Positions 35,301 through 46,401 of a stretch of DNA of 64,000 nucleotides are shown in pieces. Each line of letters opens with the position of its first letter. Within the stretch, counting starts at the first letter, position 1. The stretch lies in the NCBI GenBank assembly GCA_022496185.1, contig WTXG01000012.1, positions 248,001-312,000 of the forward strand. The letters are read 5' to 3'. This DNA is from Multifurca ochricompacta (Eukaryota > Basidiomycota > Agaricomycetes > Russulales > Russulaceae). The notes beneath the pieces are model-generated. The model worked only from the letters and a program-made list of their open reading frames with translations, had not been told where the DNA came from and did not search any database. A program made the translations under genes and the position numbers.

Positions 35301-35823
35301 TCAGTATAAGAGGGCACGAGCTTCTTCACCGCCCGGACGTGACCGCGAACGATGGGACGGTCATGGTGGTGGGCGAAAGAGGTATAATAGCCCAACTTGG
35401 GATCGTGAACGCGATCGTGATGTCCCCCCACCGCGCCGAGCGAAAGATCACGAGGAAGAAAAGGTTGTCTCTATACCTTCGGTCATTTCATGGTTTATTG
35501 GTACCCTACCGGGGCCGAGCGCGTTCGATGGTAAGTGACGTTAAGCGTCGTTTTTTTAGCGCCCTTTCGAAGCCTGACGACGTTACAAAGGGCCCGTTTT
35601 CCGCACTGATGACTTGATGCAAGTGTTCCGTGGTGCTGTTATTCCAAGTGTGACCGGTCGCTCTCGAAGCCCTCCACCTACGCCTAAGGCAGGTAAGTGT
35701 TATTGGTTGCCAAGTCTCTATGTTGACGTTGGCCTGATCGTGTGTATCGTGTAAGTAGGTGGGAGGCCACCCCCGGATTATGGCCCTTACCAGGGTCCAG
35801 GAGGTGGGCGGCGACGGTACTAG
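32313..35823 (+). CDS. RNA14: mRNA 3'-end processing factor RNA14 (CstF-77 homologue)
   Basis: Rna14/CstF77 is the HAT-repeat scaffold of cleavage factor IA, needed for pre-mRNA cleavage and polyadenylation. ATG 32313 opens [20 protein letters not shown]; a Pro/Ser/Thr-rich leader precedes the HAT array. HAT blocks: [82 protein letters not shown] and [20 protein letters not shown]. Further on are [60 protein letters not shown] and [20 protein letters not shown]. The tail ([20 protein letters not shown], then [19 protein letters not shown], a monkeytail-like block) ends [12 protein letters not shown]...RRY-stop at 35823. About ten short introns. It converges on the HRP1-like gene, whose product belongs to the same pathway. 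Confidence 0.93.
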
Positions 35824-36250
35824 TTAGTTACCAGCATGTGCATGCAGTCTGCATCCCTATCTCATGCCATCATATGCATCTCCGAGAGGCGGGCGTTACC
35901 TGAGGTTTTAGTCAGCTAAAGTAAAATATAGCGATGCATTTTGCATTTGTCTATTTGGCCTCCTGGCCTTGTCACCAACTGAGGGAATCCAAGGCTTTCG
36001 GAATCAATTGTGAGTAGAGAGTAGAGACTTGCACGTATGCATTAGAAGCATAAAAGTACTAGCGGCTCTAGGAAATACACGATGAACAGAGAACTAAGGT
36101 GTGGCCTCTCGCACATATGCTGATACCTAAGTGGATGGGGAAAAAAAAATAAGAATTATCAAGGGATCGTCCAGTAACCAAACCATTCATTCCCGCAAAA
36201 ACCCCTCCTCCCCTCCTACCACCCCTACGGCAGCTGAATGGGTCGACAAT
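35824..36250. other. Convergent 3' intergenic region RNA14 / HRP1
   Basis: These 427 bp separate the two stop codons. A poly-A run (36142-36150) and AT-rich parts are present; no coding or RNA gene is seen. Both transcripts must end here, so overlapping antisense 3' UTRs are likely. Confidence 0.5.
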
Positions 36251-38263
36251 TCAGCGGGCGTACGGGTGGTAGGCATGCTGTCCGCGTTGCCCAGCTCTCT
36301 GTGGGCCCAGAGGAGGTTGACCCTGTGCGGCGCGTGGACCACGGGGTACATTGGGCCCGGGTCCGCTAGCAGTAGGGCCAGTCGGTGGACCCCCACGACC
36401 CATGCCAATGCGAGGATCTGTAGACATTCCGCCCATATTTCCGCGGCCTATAGGCACACCGCCTACCATACCTGGGGCACCGCCAGTCATCATCGATCCC
36501 ATGTTACCGCCGCCCATCATCGCGCCTGCGTTCATGCTGTTCATTGCTGCCATACCACCCATCTGGGCGAACATGCGTGTATACAGTGCGGCTAGGGCCT
36601 GTGCGTCGAATGGGGTGTTCCCACTCATGGTTTGAACATTGGGCATGCTCTGGGTGAAGTTTGCGTTGTAACCCGCACCACGACCTGCTCCGCTACCATC
36701 AAAGTTATCACGTTGGAGCGAGGCTGAGCGAGCTTGACATCAATCTAAAAAACAACGCGTAAAAAACAACAAAAAACGAAACACAACACAGGCACGACTA
36801 CGAGAGACTTACCAGCTTCCCATCAATCTCGAGATTGCCGAAACCAAGGAAGGGGGTGACATCAGTGTCCTCGAAGGAGACGAAACCAAAACCCTTGCTG
36901 CGACCAGTCTCGCGATCAAGCATAACGGTTGAGTCGACAACTTTTCCAAACTGCGAGAAGAAATCGCGCATGGACTCTGAAGTGACACTTCCAGCGAGGC
37001 CGCCAATGAAAAGTTTCGTGGCGCGTTGATGCTCCTGTCGAGGAATGGCTCGCTTGGGATCGATCTATTGAATAGAATAATGGTAATAATTTACAATTAG
37101 GAAAGCTATGTCTGCTGCAGAAGACCGGACGCACAATCTTGCCATCTAAGAAATGCTCGCGCACCATAACCGCATTGACAGACGCAGGGTCATCAAAGGT
37201 GAGAAAGGCGAAACATCTGGAGCGGCCGGTAGAGTCCCGCATGATGGTGCAGGCATCCACTTTGCCAAATTGACTGAAGTATTTTCTGAGAGATTCTGGT
37301 ATGACGAGCTAATTTAGTGCTACTCATACTACGAGAGGCAGTGCACAACCCAGTACCGTCTGTAGTGTCCCAATTTAATCCTCCGATGAACATCTTGCTG
37401 CACGTTCGAGAAATGTCAAGCGCAATTGTGGTGTGGCGATGACGAGAGGTGACGTGGGGGACCATTGTCGATAGAAAGGGGAAAAGCAAAATTAGATATT
37501 AGTATCAGTAGCCTAAACATCAAGTCATGACAAGGGAAAGGATATAGGGCGACTGTACTGTGGACACGCTGTTTTTGTGCTAGCCTAGCTTAGACGGCTT
37601 ACGCTAGTTCGACGGAAGAGCTAGTCGTAGCCTAGAGACAGGAGGTTCATGGATAGGCACTAAGCGACTCTAATCGCGTTAGGCTACGACTGGGGGAGAC
37701 CCAGCCCCATGCCCGTCATACAGTATGTCCGCCGACAGCTACCCAACCGCAGCCAGACCTACGCGTAACATTAGTGAGAAAAACAGGAAAATCTACTCAC
37801 CCTTCATCCTTCATTTCGGAAGGCCTAACAGACCGTTCCTCCACTGCGACGCCATGGTAGGCACCACGACTCGACCCACGTTCTTCGTGATTAGACTCTT
37901 GGTAAGTTGGGATTTGTTGCGGAACATTGGGAATTGGTGGCGGTGCAGGACGCTGTGCAACAATTGACGTAGGCTCACTCCAAGAAGCAATGGGGGCAGG
38001 AGGAGAGGTAAGTGCCGAAGCTTTTGAGGGGGGAACAGCAACCTTTTTCACCTCAGGTTCTGCTGCTGGTGTTGAAGGAAGGTTTTCGGAGGTCAGGCTA
38101 TTTTCCTGAGGTTCAGCGTGACTAGTCTTAACGATAGGATCCGGACCCAAGTCCTCAATGCCATAGAGATCTGCGCAAAGAAGAAATAATTTATACAGAC
38201 ATCAGATAATATATATACTTATATATCCTTACCTCCATAAAGATCAGCGTCGAGCTCAGACAT
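36251..38263 (-). CDS. HRP1: Two-RRM hnRNP-like protein, HRP1/Nab4 type
   Basis: Hrp1 binds the UA-rich efficiency element of pre-mRNAs as cleavage factor IB and shuttles with mRNA. ATG 38263 gives MSELDADLYG; an acidic and Pro-rich N-terminus follows (DLYGIEDLGPDPIVKTSHAE, VAQRPAPPPIPNVPQQIPTY). After an unusually long intron, RRM1 starts KMFIGGLNWDTTD and continues VDACTIMRDSTGRSRCFAFL, TFDDPASVNAVMVREHFLDG. RRM2 has KLFIGGLAGSVTSESMRDFF, SQFGKVVDSTVMLDRETGRS and KGFGFVSFEDTDVTPFLGFG. Both RNP1 and RNP2 are complete. The C-terminus is Gly/Met-rich (AMMGGGNMGSMMTGGAPGMV) and ends RGQHAYHPYAR at 36251, a PY-type tail resembling a karyopherin-beta2 nuclear signal. Other hnRNP/Musashi-like proteins share this plan, so HRP1 is a likely, not certain, orthologue. 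Confidence 0.85.
37395..37800 (-). other. Long intron of the HRP1-like gene with a 12-bp hairpin
   Basis: The intron runs from a GTGAGT donor after MKDEG (about 37799) to the acceptor before KMFIGG (about 37398), about 400 nt against the usual 50-60 here. Inside is a perfect 12-bp inverted repeat: AGTCGTAGCCTA at 37623-37634 and TAGGCTACGACT at 37680-37691, with a 45-nt loop. It could host an intronic RNA or a regulatory structure; function is unknown. Confidence 0.6.
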
Positions 38264-38428
38264 GGCTAAGTAGTGAGGTGGTGGTACAGGAGAAAGGTGG
38301 AATGTAGCGCCACCAACTTTGCAATTTCGGCATTTCACGGTTTGACACCGATTCCCACGCCTCCTTACTCAGCTTCACACACACACTCCACTCCAAAGAA
38401 AGGGACTAGCTAGATAGATTATTATTAT

Positions 38429-40842
38429 TCATGGGCTCTCCCTGAAACCTAACAAGTATTTCATAATTTGGAGGGACGCCTGCGTAGAAAAGACATGATC
38501 AACCCGCTACCATAGACCTTGAGCGTTCCACTTACCACAGGTGAGAATTGCGGTACCCTTTGTACGTCGTGTCAACATAGTCAGCCTTGGAGTCGCAACA
38601 CAGGATCATACTTACATGTGTCCTGCGAGTGAAATCTCGGCGTAGGTCAATCCGCGTTCAGTGTGAATGTTCCCCAACGCCCCAACACCATCAACGATGA
38701 ATGAGTCATTGGCAATGGGGGTTTGGAACCCTTGCTCCCCGGCCCCTGCATAAGATCAACCGTTAGGCCAAACCTCTGCAATTACGTGCTCTGAACGATA
38801 CTTACAGGTCATGCTTTGACGCACACCCGAGACAGTAATTAGTACGAATATCGCTGCAGGCAATGTGTTACTCACTTTTGGAGTACAATGCGTGCACCTT
38901 CGGCGATCAAAATAAAATCACCTAGACCATGTACAATCACCGTACGATTGCTCTTCTCGATAACATTCGGAAGCACCGTGAACGCTGGTGGCAGACTCCC
39001 ATCTCCGTGGGGGAAAACATTAATATTAGAGCACTCCGCCCAATCAACATTAGCAGGTGCATGGATTGCCGCCTTCACATCCGCACGATCGAAGTACAAT
39101 GGAGAAACCTGTGCTTGGAAGAATGACCCCCTGACAGGAAAACAAACGATTGGCTTTGAACTGTGGAACGCGAAATGGGCGATACTCACGGGAAGCCCAG
39201 CACGTCCCATAGGATCGGCCACTATATCAAATGTTTGTCATGTGTCATGTGGTTGAGGCCAGCAAGAGCGTCAATGTACTCACGGTATCAAATATACGAT
39301 AGATATTAAAGCTGGGTTCACGAGAAGCGCAGCATCAAAAATTGTATCCCAAACATCACAACCCGGGTCGGCTTCTGTCGATTTACCGGGGAGGGGCAGC
39401 AAGCCTTGGGGCGGGTACGTGACGTGTTTCTGAATGTAGTCGGCGTAGTTGCATGCCTCAGCAACGGAGTCCAAATGCGCCAGGAAGGTTTGACTGAAAT
39501 GACTCAATGGGGGTGCCAGAACAGCAACAAAACATGACGAACTTAAAGGCGAAGACATGCTCGTACTTGTGCACGAAGCCGACGGCCGGGATCTGGCTCT
39601 GAACGACGTCCCAACCCAGGACAGCTACATGAAGACAACGATAAGCGAGGCTTCGTGTCCAGCTTCAAAGGGGACTCACGGTCGTTGATCCAGATACCCT
39701 GCAAGTCTAGGTCGAGAGTCGACCTTGTCGTGTTTTCATAGATGAAGTTCGCGATGTCTTTGGGTCCATTGTCAACGACGTATTATGATCGAAGACGTTA
39801 CGTACAAGGCACATACATCCCCGCATACTGCTGTGATGTCGGATTCAATTTGTGAATGTAAAAAATCGGCACTCACACTTTCCCCAGTGAGATAAAACTT
39901 CTTCCCTTTAAGTTCTGAGAATATCTCTAAGAATTGTTGTAAAAAGCCGACGAGTTGCGCGGCAACATCGTTTTCATTCTATCAACAGCAATCGTGAACA
40001 CCACGCTGGGCAAGGCAGATAATGCCTACCCTCGCAGTCGGCTTTCCTTGGGAGAAACCAGTGCCAACAGGTTGCTCGACATACAAAACACTAGAAAGGT
40101 TGGTCCAACTCCATTCATTCTGCGTTGGCAGGGCCTGACCTGTTGCCCAGGTAAAAGGCTGAGGCACGTTAGGCATGGCACTCGAAATTGAGGCGGTGAC
40201 GGCTTACCCCATTCTCCTGGAAGGCACCTTCTAGAGACGAGCAACCTGGACCTCCATTCGTCCTGAAATGTCCCTGGCTCAGCTATGCTTTGCACAAACC
40301 TCACAATACAACGTATAGCGCACCAGAAGATAAGGTCGTCTAAACTTCCTTCCGGACCTGGAGGGAAGAACCAGAAGAACAACTGAGAAATGAGTAAGAC
40401 GAAGGTAGCTCGCTTGAGAAGTCTTCCAAGAGGGCCCCACCATCCTACTCTCATTTGGCGCAGAACTGATAGGAATCAGGCCTGACCATGACGGACCAAC
40501 GTCGAAGTTAACTTGAGGAAGAGTCGTACCATCCACGAAGAATTCTGCAAAGGCGTGAGACGGAATAACGCAGAGCGCGTACAGTATCTTGGCATACGCA
40601 CGGGAGGCTTTTGGATTTGAAAAAGTGATGTTCTTGACCTTTGGAAGCGCTAGCGCGGCCATATCACGGCGTGCGTTACCTTGAACGTTTGAATCACGGG
40701 CAGACAACTCCCACCGCTTCACCGCTTCAAGACGTCTTGCGTTCAGGGATGCCACGGAAGTGTCGCGCGCTGCAACAGGCCCCGAAAGGAGTGTGCCACA
40801 GAGCAGGCTGAGCAGAGCGAGCGCACAGCTAAGACGGGCCAT
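38429..40842 (-). CDS. Secreted serine carboxypeptidase, family S10 (copy 1)
   Basis: S10 carboxypeptidases remove C-terminal residues from peptides at acid pH. ATG 40842 starts MARLSCALALLSLLCGTLLS, a clear signal peptide, followed by a propeptide-like region. Mature-domain blocks: [40 protein letters not shown] and the catalytic Ser motif [18 protein letters not shown] (about 40205-40258). Next are [77 protein letters not shown] and [20 protein letters not shown] (catalytic Asp region). The catalytic His is in [10 protein letters not shown], and the end is ASLQIMKYLLGFRESP at 38429. About 13 introns. A second copy lies 442 bp upstream in the same orientation, and part of the two genes is almost identical. 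Confidence 0.92.
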
Positions 40843-41283
40843 GATTCACAGAGCAGGTACACCATCTGTCCAGCCAATTTATACGGTTCCACGATGTACA
40901 GCGGGATAGTTGGCCGATCCGGGAGGAGAGAAGGATGCCGCGGCTGCCGGTACAAAAAGTCCACATGGTTCGCTGTCGTGGTATAATGTGTGAACATGCG
41001 ATGCCGAGGCCGAGGATACACGGAGCTGCTTCTCCCACACAGCCAAGTCGTTGGTACTGATTAACACTTTACGACCCCTTTTGCCTAGATAACGCGATCA
41101 TATGCAGGACGACAGACAGAAATAACTCATGACAAGACAAGATTCATACATAGTGAGTACCTCCCTGGCTCAGATCAGATGATCATGCTCGCACGTGGTG
41201 TATAATCATGTGACTGATCAGTACAGTTGTGAGCGGTGATCGAAAAATTAAATTGGTGAGCTGAATTCGCTCGTTATTTTATT
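40843..41283. other. Spacer between tandem carboxypeptidase genes
   Basis: This 441-bp spacer must hold the promoter of copy 1 and the 3' end of copy 2. It contains several TGATCA/CATGTGACTGATCA-type palindromic words (about 41171-41222). No gene is seen. Confidence 0.45.
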
Positions 41284-43710
41284 TTATGGACTATTTCTCA
41301 AGCCCAACAAGAATTTCATCACTTGGAGGGATGCCTACCCAAGGGGAAATTTATCACGATCACGCCTCCTCCATCCACTTCAAGAGTTTTAATGCACTTA
41401 CCACAGGTGAATACCCAGGTACCCTACGTCGGTCAACACTGTCAATACGAGACATTCAAACTTGCAGCATAGTACAACCACCTACATGTGTCCTGCTAGG
41501 GAAATCTCAACGTAGCTCAATCCGCGTTCGGAATGCATGTTCCCCAGTGACCCAACGCCATCAACTATGAATGAATCTTCAACAATATGCTTGTGAAACC
41601 CTTGTTTCCCAGCCCCTACATATCTTCAGTTAGCCCATAAGTCCCCAGTAATCTCCGCATGGAATAACACTTACAAGTCATGCTAATAAATCCACGAGGG
41701 AAGACTCAGTATGATTATTTTGTAGGTAGAGTATTGACACCTACTTTTGAAGCACAATGCGTGTACCTTCGGCGATCAAAATAAAATCACCTAGACCATG
41801 TACAATCACCGTACGATTGCTCTTCTCGATAACATTCGGAAGCACCGTGAACGCTGGTGGCAGACTCCCATCTCCATGGGGGAAAACATCAATATTAGAG
41901 CACTCCGCCCAGTCAACATTAGCAGGTGCATGGATTGCCGCCTTCACATCCGCACGATTGAAGTACAATGGAGAAACCTGTGCTTGGAAGAATGACCCCC
42001 TGACAGGAAAACAAACGATTGGCTTTGAACTGTGGAACGCGAAATGGGTGATACTTACGGGAAGCCCAGCACGTCCGAAAGATCGGCCACTATATCAAAT
42101 GTTTGTCATGATATGGTTGAGGCCAGCAAGAGTGTCAATGTACTCACGGTATCAAATATACGATAGATATTGAAAGCTGGGTTCACGAGAAGCGCAGCAT
42201 CAAAGATTGTATCCCAAACATCACAACCCGGGTCAGCTTCTGTCGATTTACCGGGGAGGGGCAGCAAGCCTTGGGGCGGGTACGTGACGTGTTTCTGATT
42301 GTAGTCGGCGTAGTTGCATGTCTCTGCAACGGAGTCCAAATGCGCCAGGAAGGTTTGACTGAAATGACTCAATTGAGATCAAGGGAAACCGAGGAAGAGA
42401 GACTAACCTGAAAGCGAAGACGTGTTCGTATTTATGTACAAAGCTGACGGCCGGGATCTGGCTCTGAACGACGTCCCAACCGAGGACAGCTATCATTCAA
42501 ATGAACAGTGAGTGGGACTTTCGGCGAACGTCGAGAAAGACTCACGGTCATTGATCCAGATACCCTGTAAATCCAAGTCGAGAGTTGACCTTGTCGTATT
42601 CTCATAGATAAAGTTCGCAATGTCTTCAATCCATCGTAAGTTAAGTGCCATGATCTTAAGAACTACCTACAAGGCACATACATCCCCGCGTACTGCATGC
42701 ACACTGGGTAAAATGAAATTTCAATTACAAAATCCTGCACTCACACTTTCACCAGTAGATAGAACTTCTTCCCCTTCAACTCTGAGAAAATCTCTAAGAA
42801 CTGTTCCAAAAACCCAACGAGTTGTGCCGCGACATCATTTTCGTCCTGTCGCGACGGTAAATTCCTGGCCTCTGAGTAACGGTGATGAGGGTAGAACATA
42901 CCTTCGCAGTCGGTGTTCCTTGGGAGAAACCGGTGCCAACGGGTTGCTCCACATACAGGACACTAGAAAGATTGGTCCAACTCCATTCATTCTGTATGGG
43001 AAGCGCCGTTCCTGTTGCCCAGGTAAAAGGCTGAGGTGGGTCAGGTTTGGTACTCGGGATTATATATTGAGGTTTACACCGTTCTCCTGGAAGGAACCCT
43101 CTAGCGACGAACAACCCGGACCTCCATTCGTCCTGTAGCACACCTGAGTCAGCTAGGCCCTTCGCAGAGTACACGATATAGTGCGCGGAGTACCAGAAGA
43201 TAAGGTCGTCTAAACTTCCTTCCGGACCCGGAGGGAATAACCAGAAAAACAACTGAAAGATGAATGAGGCCGAGTTGCTTGTCTAGCTCGATAGAGGACT
43301 GTACCTTTCTCTTCTCATGTGGCGCAGAACTGATGGGGATTAGGCCAGACCACGACGGACCGACATCAAAATTGACAAGAGGGATGGTTGTACCATCTAC
43401 GTAAAACCCTGGAAATTCATGAAACGTGGTGACGCGACGTGAAGCATGTAATTTCTCTGGAATACGCACGGGAAGCTTTGGGGTTCCGGAAAGTGATGTT
43501 TTTCACCCTTGGAGACGTTGTCGCGTCAGTGGAACGACGTGCGTTGCCCTCAACGTTTAAACCACGCGCGGACAGCCGCCAGCGCTCGACCGCCGCAAGG
43601 CGTTTGGCATTCAGAGTCACCATAGAGGTGTCGCGCGCCGCAATAGGCCGCAAAAAGAGTGTCAGGTAAAGCAGGCCGACCAAAGAGAGGGTACTGCTAA
43701 GGCGAATCAT
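41284..43710 (-). CDS. Secreted serine carboxypeptidase, family S10 (copy 2)
   Basis: Tandem paralogue of the gene at 38429-40842, with the same exon plan. ATG 43710 begins [20 protein letters not shown], a signal peptide, then [20 protein letters not shown]. Shared blocks include [38 protein letters not shown] with the catalytic Ser (about 43080-43135), [17 protein letters not shown] and [20 protein letters not shown]. The catalytic Asp region is [20 protein letters not shown]; the gene ends [16 protein letters not shown] at 41284. All active-site motifs I could check are intact, so both copies could be functional. The N-terminal third and the C-terminal end have diverged from copy 1, while 41749-42372 is nearly identical to it. 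Confidence 0.92.
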
Positions 43711-44164
43711 CCTGTTAGGCTGAATACACCATTTGACCACTCTTCAATTTATACTTTGCGGTGTTCTACCTCGTCGGGATTCGAGGAAGAAGAACCACGC
43801 CGCCGACGCCGGCATAGTCACTGCCCCAGCGTCTGCTATGATGAGTTTTTTTAATTTTGTGGATGGACAAACAATTACGCCGCGGTCTACGGGAGCATGA
43901 CAGTGATGTTGCTCACTCGGGATCACCACGCGGTGGAGTTCTTGCTACAAACTCCGGCTAATAAGCGCATGAAACTTGGCCAGCAACGAAATCAGCCGCT
44001 CTTCTGTTGTTATTATCTGGGACCACATACACTAGCTATTCCATAATCTAGAAACATCTCCTAGAGCCGTCTGGAGATTGTATGATGCCGTGGAAACTAT
44101 GACTCTCTGGACTCCGTTTTCCTTGTCAAGATAATATCATAGCCAACGTGATATCGCGAGACAA
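43711..44164. other. Intergenic region between carboxypeptidase copy 2 and SNO
   Basis: These 454 bp contain no recognisable gene. They hold the carboxypeptidase promoter and the 3' end of the SNO/Pdx2-like gene (both genes on the minus strand). Confidence 0.45.
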
Positions 44165-45086
44165 TCAGAGCGCTAGTGAAGGGAGGACGCATTCCTGTAC
44201 AAAATATTCGTGGAATCGGCAGTCATCTGTGAGTTCAGGGTGAACGTTGTCAAAAGGTGTTGACCTTGGCGAAGTGCTACCACGCCTCGGTCAGTCCCTC
44301 ATTAGAGGTGGCGTTGGGAAGTAGTGAGTCGGGAAGGCGAGATATGACTCGAATGGGGGGTTCGCGCGCCATTTGGACGAGTTCCATGACAACCTTGCAT
44401 AAGAGCATGAGCGAAATGAGGCCGCGGAAATGGGCATAACCTTACTTACTGGCGCACGGATGAAGACCCCCGTGAACGGCATATGGGCGTCTCGAAGGCC
44501 TTCTACCTCTAGCGGAGCCTCAAACGATTCAACCTATGGAAAGTTGGGTGTATGCTTTATACCGCTATAAATCCAATGAAGAGAAAAGGAGACGTGCCTG
44601 TGACCCCCACCCATTCCTTGTTATCTTGACAGACACCCCGCCCAGTAGCTCCTGTCCCCCCTTCTTTGGATTGGACACGGCCTGCGAAAGGAGTATAGCA
44701 CCTGCACAGGTCCCCCATACTGGTTTTGTTTTGATAAATCCCCTTAGCGGTTCTATCAAACCCGATAGTTTTGCAAGTAACGCGATGGTAGTCGATTCTG
44801 GAGAAAGGTCAGCCTCTGCGAGCATTTAGAAGAGGATCGATGACCAACCTCCCCCCGGAATGATCAACGCATCACATCTCTTCAATTCTTCTGGAGTGCG
44901 CACCTGGATAACCTCCAACTTTCTCTTTCCCGAAAATTTCTGCAAGATTTCTTGGTGTTCTGCAAATGCACCTTGCAACGCTGTGATCCACTTGAATGTG
45001 CGAATGTGCGACAACACAATACGGCGTGTTGTTTACGCACCGAGAATGCCTATCACTAATTCTGTGGCCAACTGAATGTCTTGCAT
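44165..45086 (-). CDS. SNO1: Pyridoxal 5'-phosphate synthase glutaminase subunit (SNO/Pdx2)
   Basis: Pdx2/Sno hydrolyses glutamine and channels ammonia to Pdx1/Snz for vitamin B6 synthesis. ATG 45086 starts [15 protein letters not shown]; an intron precedes [20 protein letters not shown]. Then [20 protein letters not shown] leads to [21 protein letters not shown] across an intron. The nucleophile motif is [20 protein letters not shown] with catalytic Cys, followed by [39 protein letters not shown] and GVFIRAP. The last exon reads [20 protein letters not shown], then [10 protein letters not shown] and the catalytic His-Glu [20 protein letters not shown], ending at TGA 44165. The frame changes by one base near 44280 and again near 44242, the latter exactly at the catalytic His. 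The protein is otherwise complete and of normal length (about 240 residues). Confidence 0.9.
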
Positions 45087-46401
45087 TTAGGAAGGACGGC
45101 TACTCAGATCGACTTTTTCCCTTGATCTTTCATTCAGTATTCCAGCCAATAAGGGTGAAAGAGAAATAAAATATACATTTTCCTTACACCCAGACCAGAC
45201 CGGACCAGATCACGGAAGCGGAAGACGGAACGGACTTGATCCGTTGATTGAATCAATCTAATCTAATCTAATCTGAGATAGGACCATACTACCACCACCC
45301 AACCCTCTTCTCTTCCCACTTCTCACCCACATCCACATGGACGTCTACATGAAATCATATCTTCCAATCAGCGCCCTACTACTGCCACGGCATAGCCTCA
45401 GTTTAGCTCCAGACACATGGTCGTCTCTTCTCTTCTTTTTTATTTTTACCAAATAATTGACCCGATAGATCTTGTGGTCTGACTCCCTTGGCACTCAGCC
45501 GCTCAGCTAACCGGAACAGAGCGCAAGGACGCTGGAAACCCCCATAAACCCGGCAGCTATGCGCGGGGTTTGATACATTTAGGATGGCGTCGTTTAGGGG
45601 GTCTGGAGTAAGTGAATCGCATGACACGTCTCAGTTTTTGCGAAAGATGCCAGTTTTAACTCTAACTCAACAACCGGCTAGATAGGTGGGAGCCAACATA
45701 CATTCACATGCAATCTTCAGACCCGGAACCATACAGAGGAGAGAATATTATTTCGCAATGATCTTCGGCGTGGGCTTGCCTTGCGCGCCGCACAAAGAGC
45801 GCCTTGGCCTTCTAGTCTTTTTAAAAAAATCTTCCAGCAATGGAATCCAGTCCTGGCGTTATCCGTTATTCATTTTGTGATCTTGAAGCTCTCATCCTAG
45901 TCATTTCCACGTCTTGCGCAGGCCGCACAAACGGCTAGTGGAACTCCTTTGGCTACCTGTGACGTTTACAGTGGGCTTCTTCGTCCGCCGCTCGCATGCA
46001 TACAGGGAACTATCGGTACCTCTCATCGGAGTGACACCAAGAGTACAAGTGGAGTGCGTCGACGTGTTTTTCCCCGTCTTAAAGGTGAACATCGGAAACA
46101 ACACTGGGCCCTCGGAGATTGGAACTTCAGAACCTTTTTCCCTACCTCAGAAGCTTCCCCACCGCAACATCTGTCGCATTTTAACCGGTCTCTGCATTCG
46201 TGCTCACGTATCTGCTCAGTCATCGCTGTACATAATGGTGTTCATTTATAACAATCAGGTCGATCGGTACCATGGCATCTTTTTGGCCAAGTCACAGTCA
46301 CATCGTTGTCTGGAGTCCTGAGCTAGTGGATACAAGGGGCCTCAGATGAGCAATACAATGGTCAGCGTGCGGATATACATTGTCTGTAGTGCAGAATCGA
46401 G
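45087..46401. other. 1.3-kb gene-poor stretch with a short tandem repeat
   Basis: No supported gene lies between SNO and the orphan gene at 46402. A TAATC pentamer is repeated about four times at 45253-45277. A plus-strand open frame of 135 codons at 45914-46321 has no recognisable domain. A minus-strand tRNA-like segment around 45450-45530 was considered and rejected. Confidence 0.5.

Noticed and set aside
40843..41283. Transposon footprint between the tandem carboxypeptidases
   Set aside because: No target-site duplication or terminal inverted repeat could be found; unequal crossing-over explains the tandem pair.
45430..45540. tRNA-like stretch on the minus strand (A-box-like TTAGCTGAGCGG followed later by GGGTCAATTA)
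   Set aside because: The T-loop lacks the GGTTCRANNCC consensus, no proper acceptor stem pairs, and the presumed anticodon loop lacks the conserved U33. A missing base could explain part of it, but not all.
45914..46321. 135-codon plus-strand open frame
   Set aside because: Starts on a sequence with no conserved block and lies in a gene-poor stretch; may be chance.
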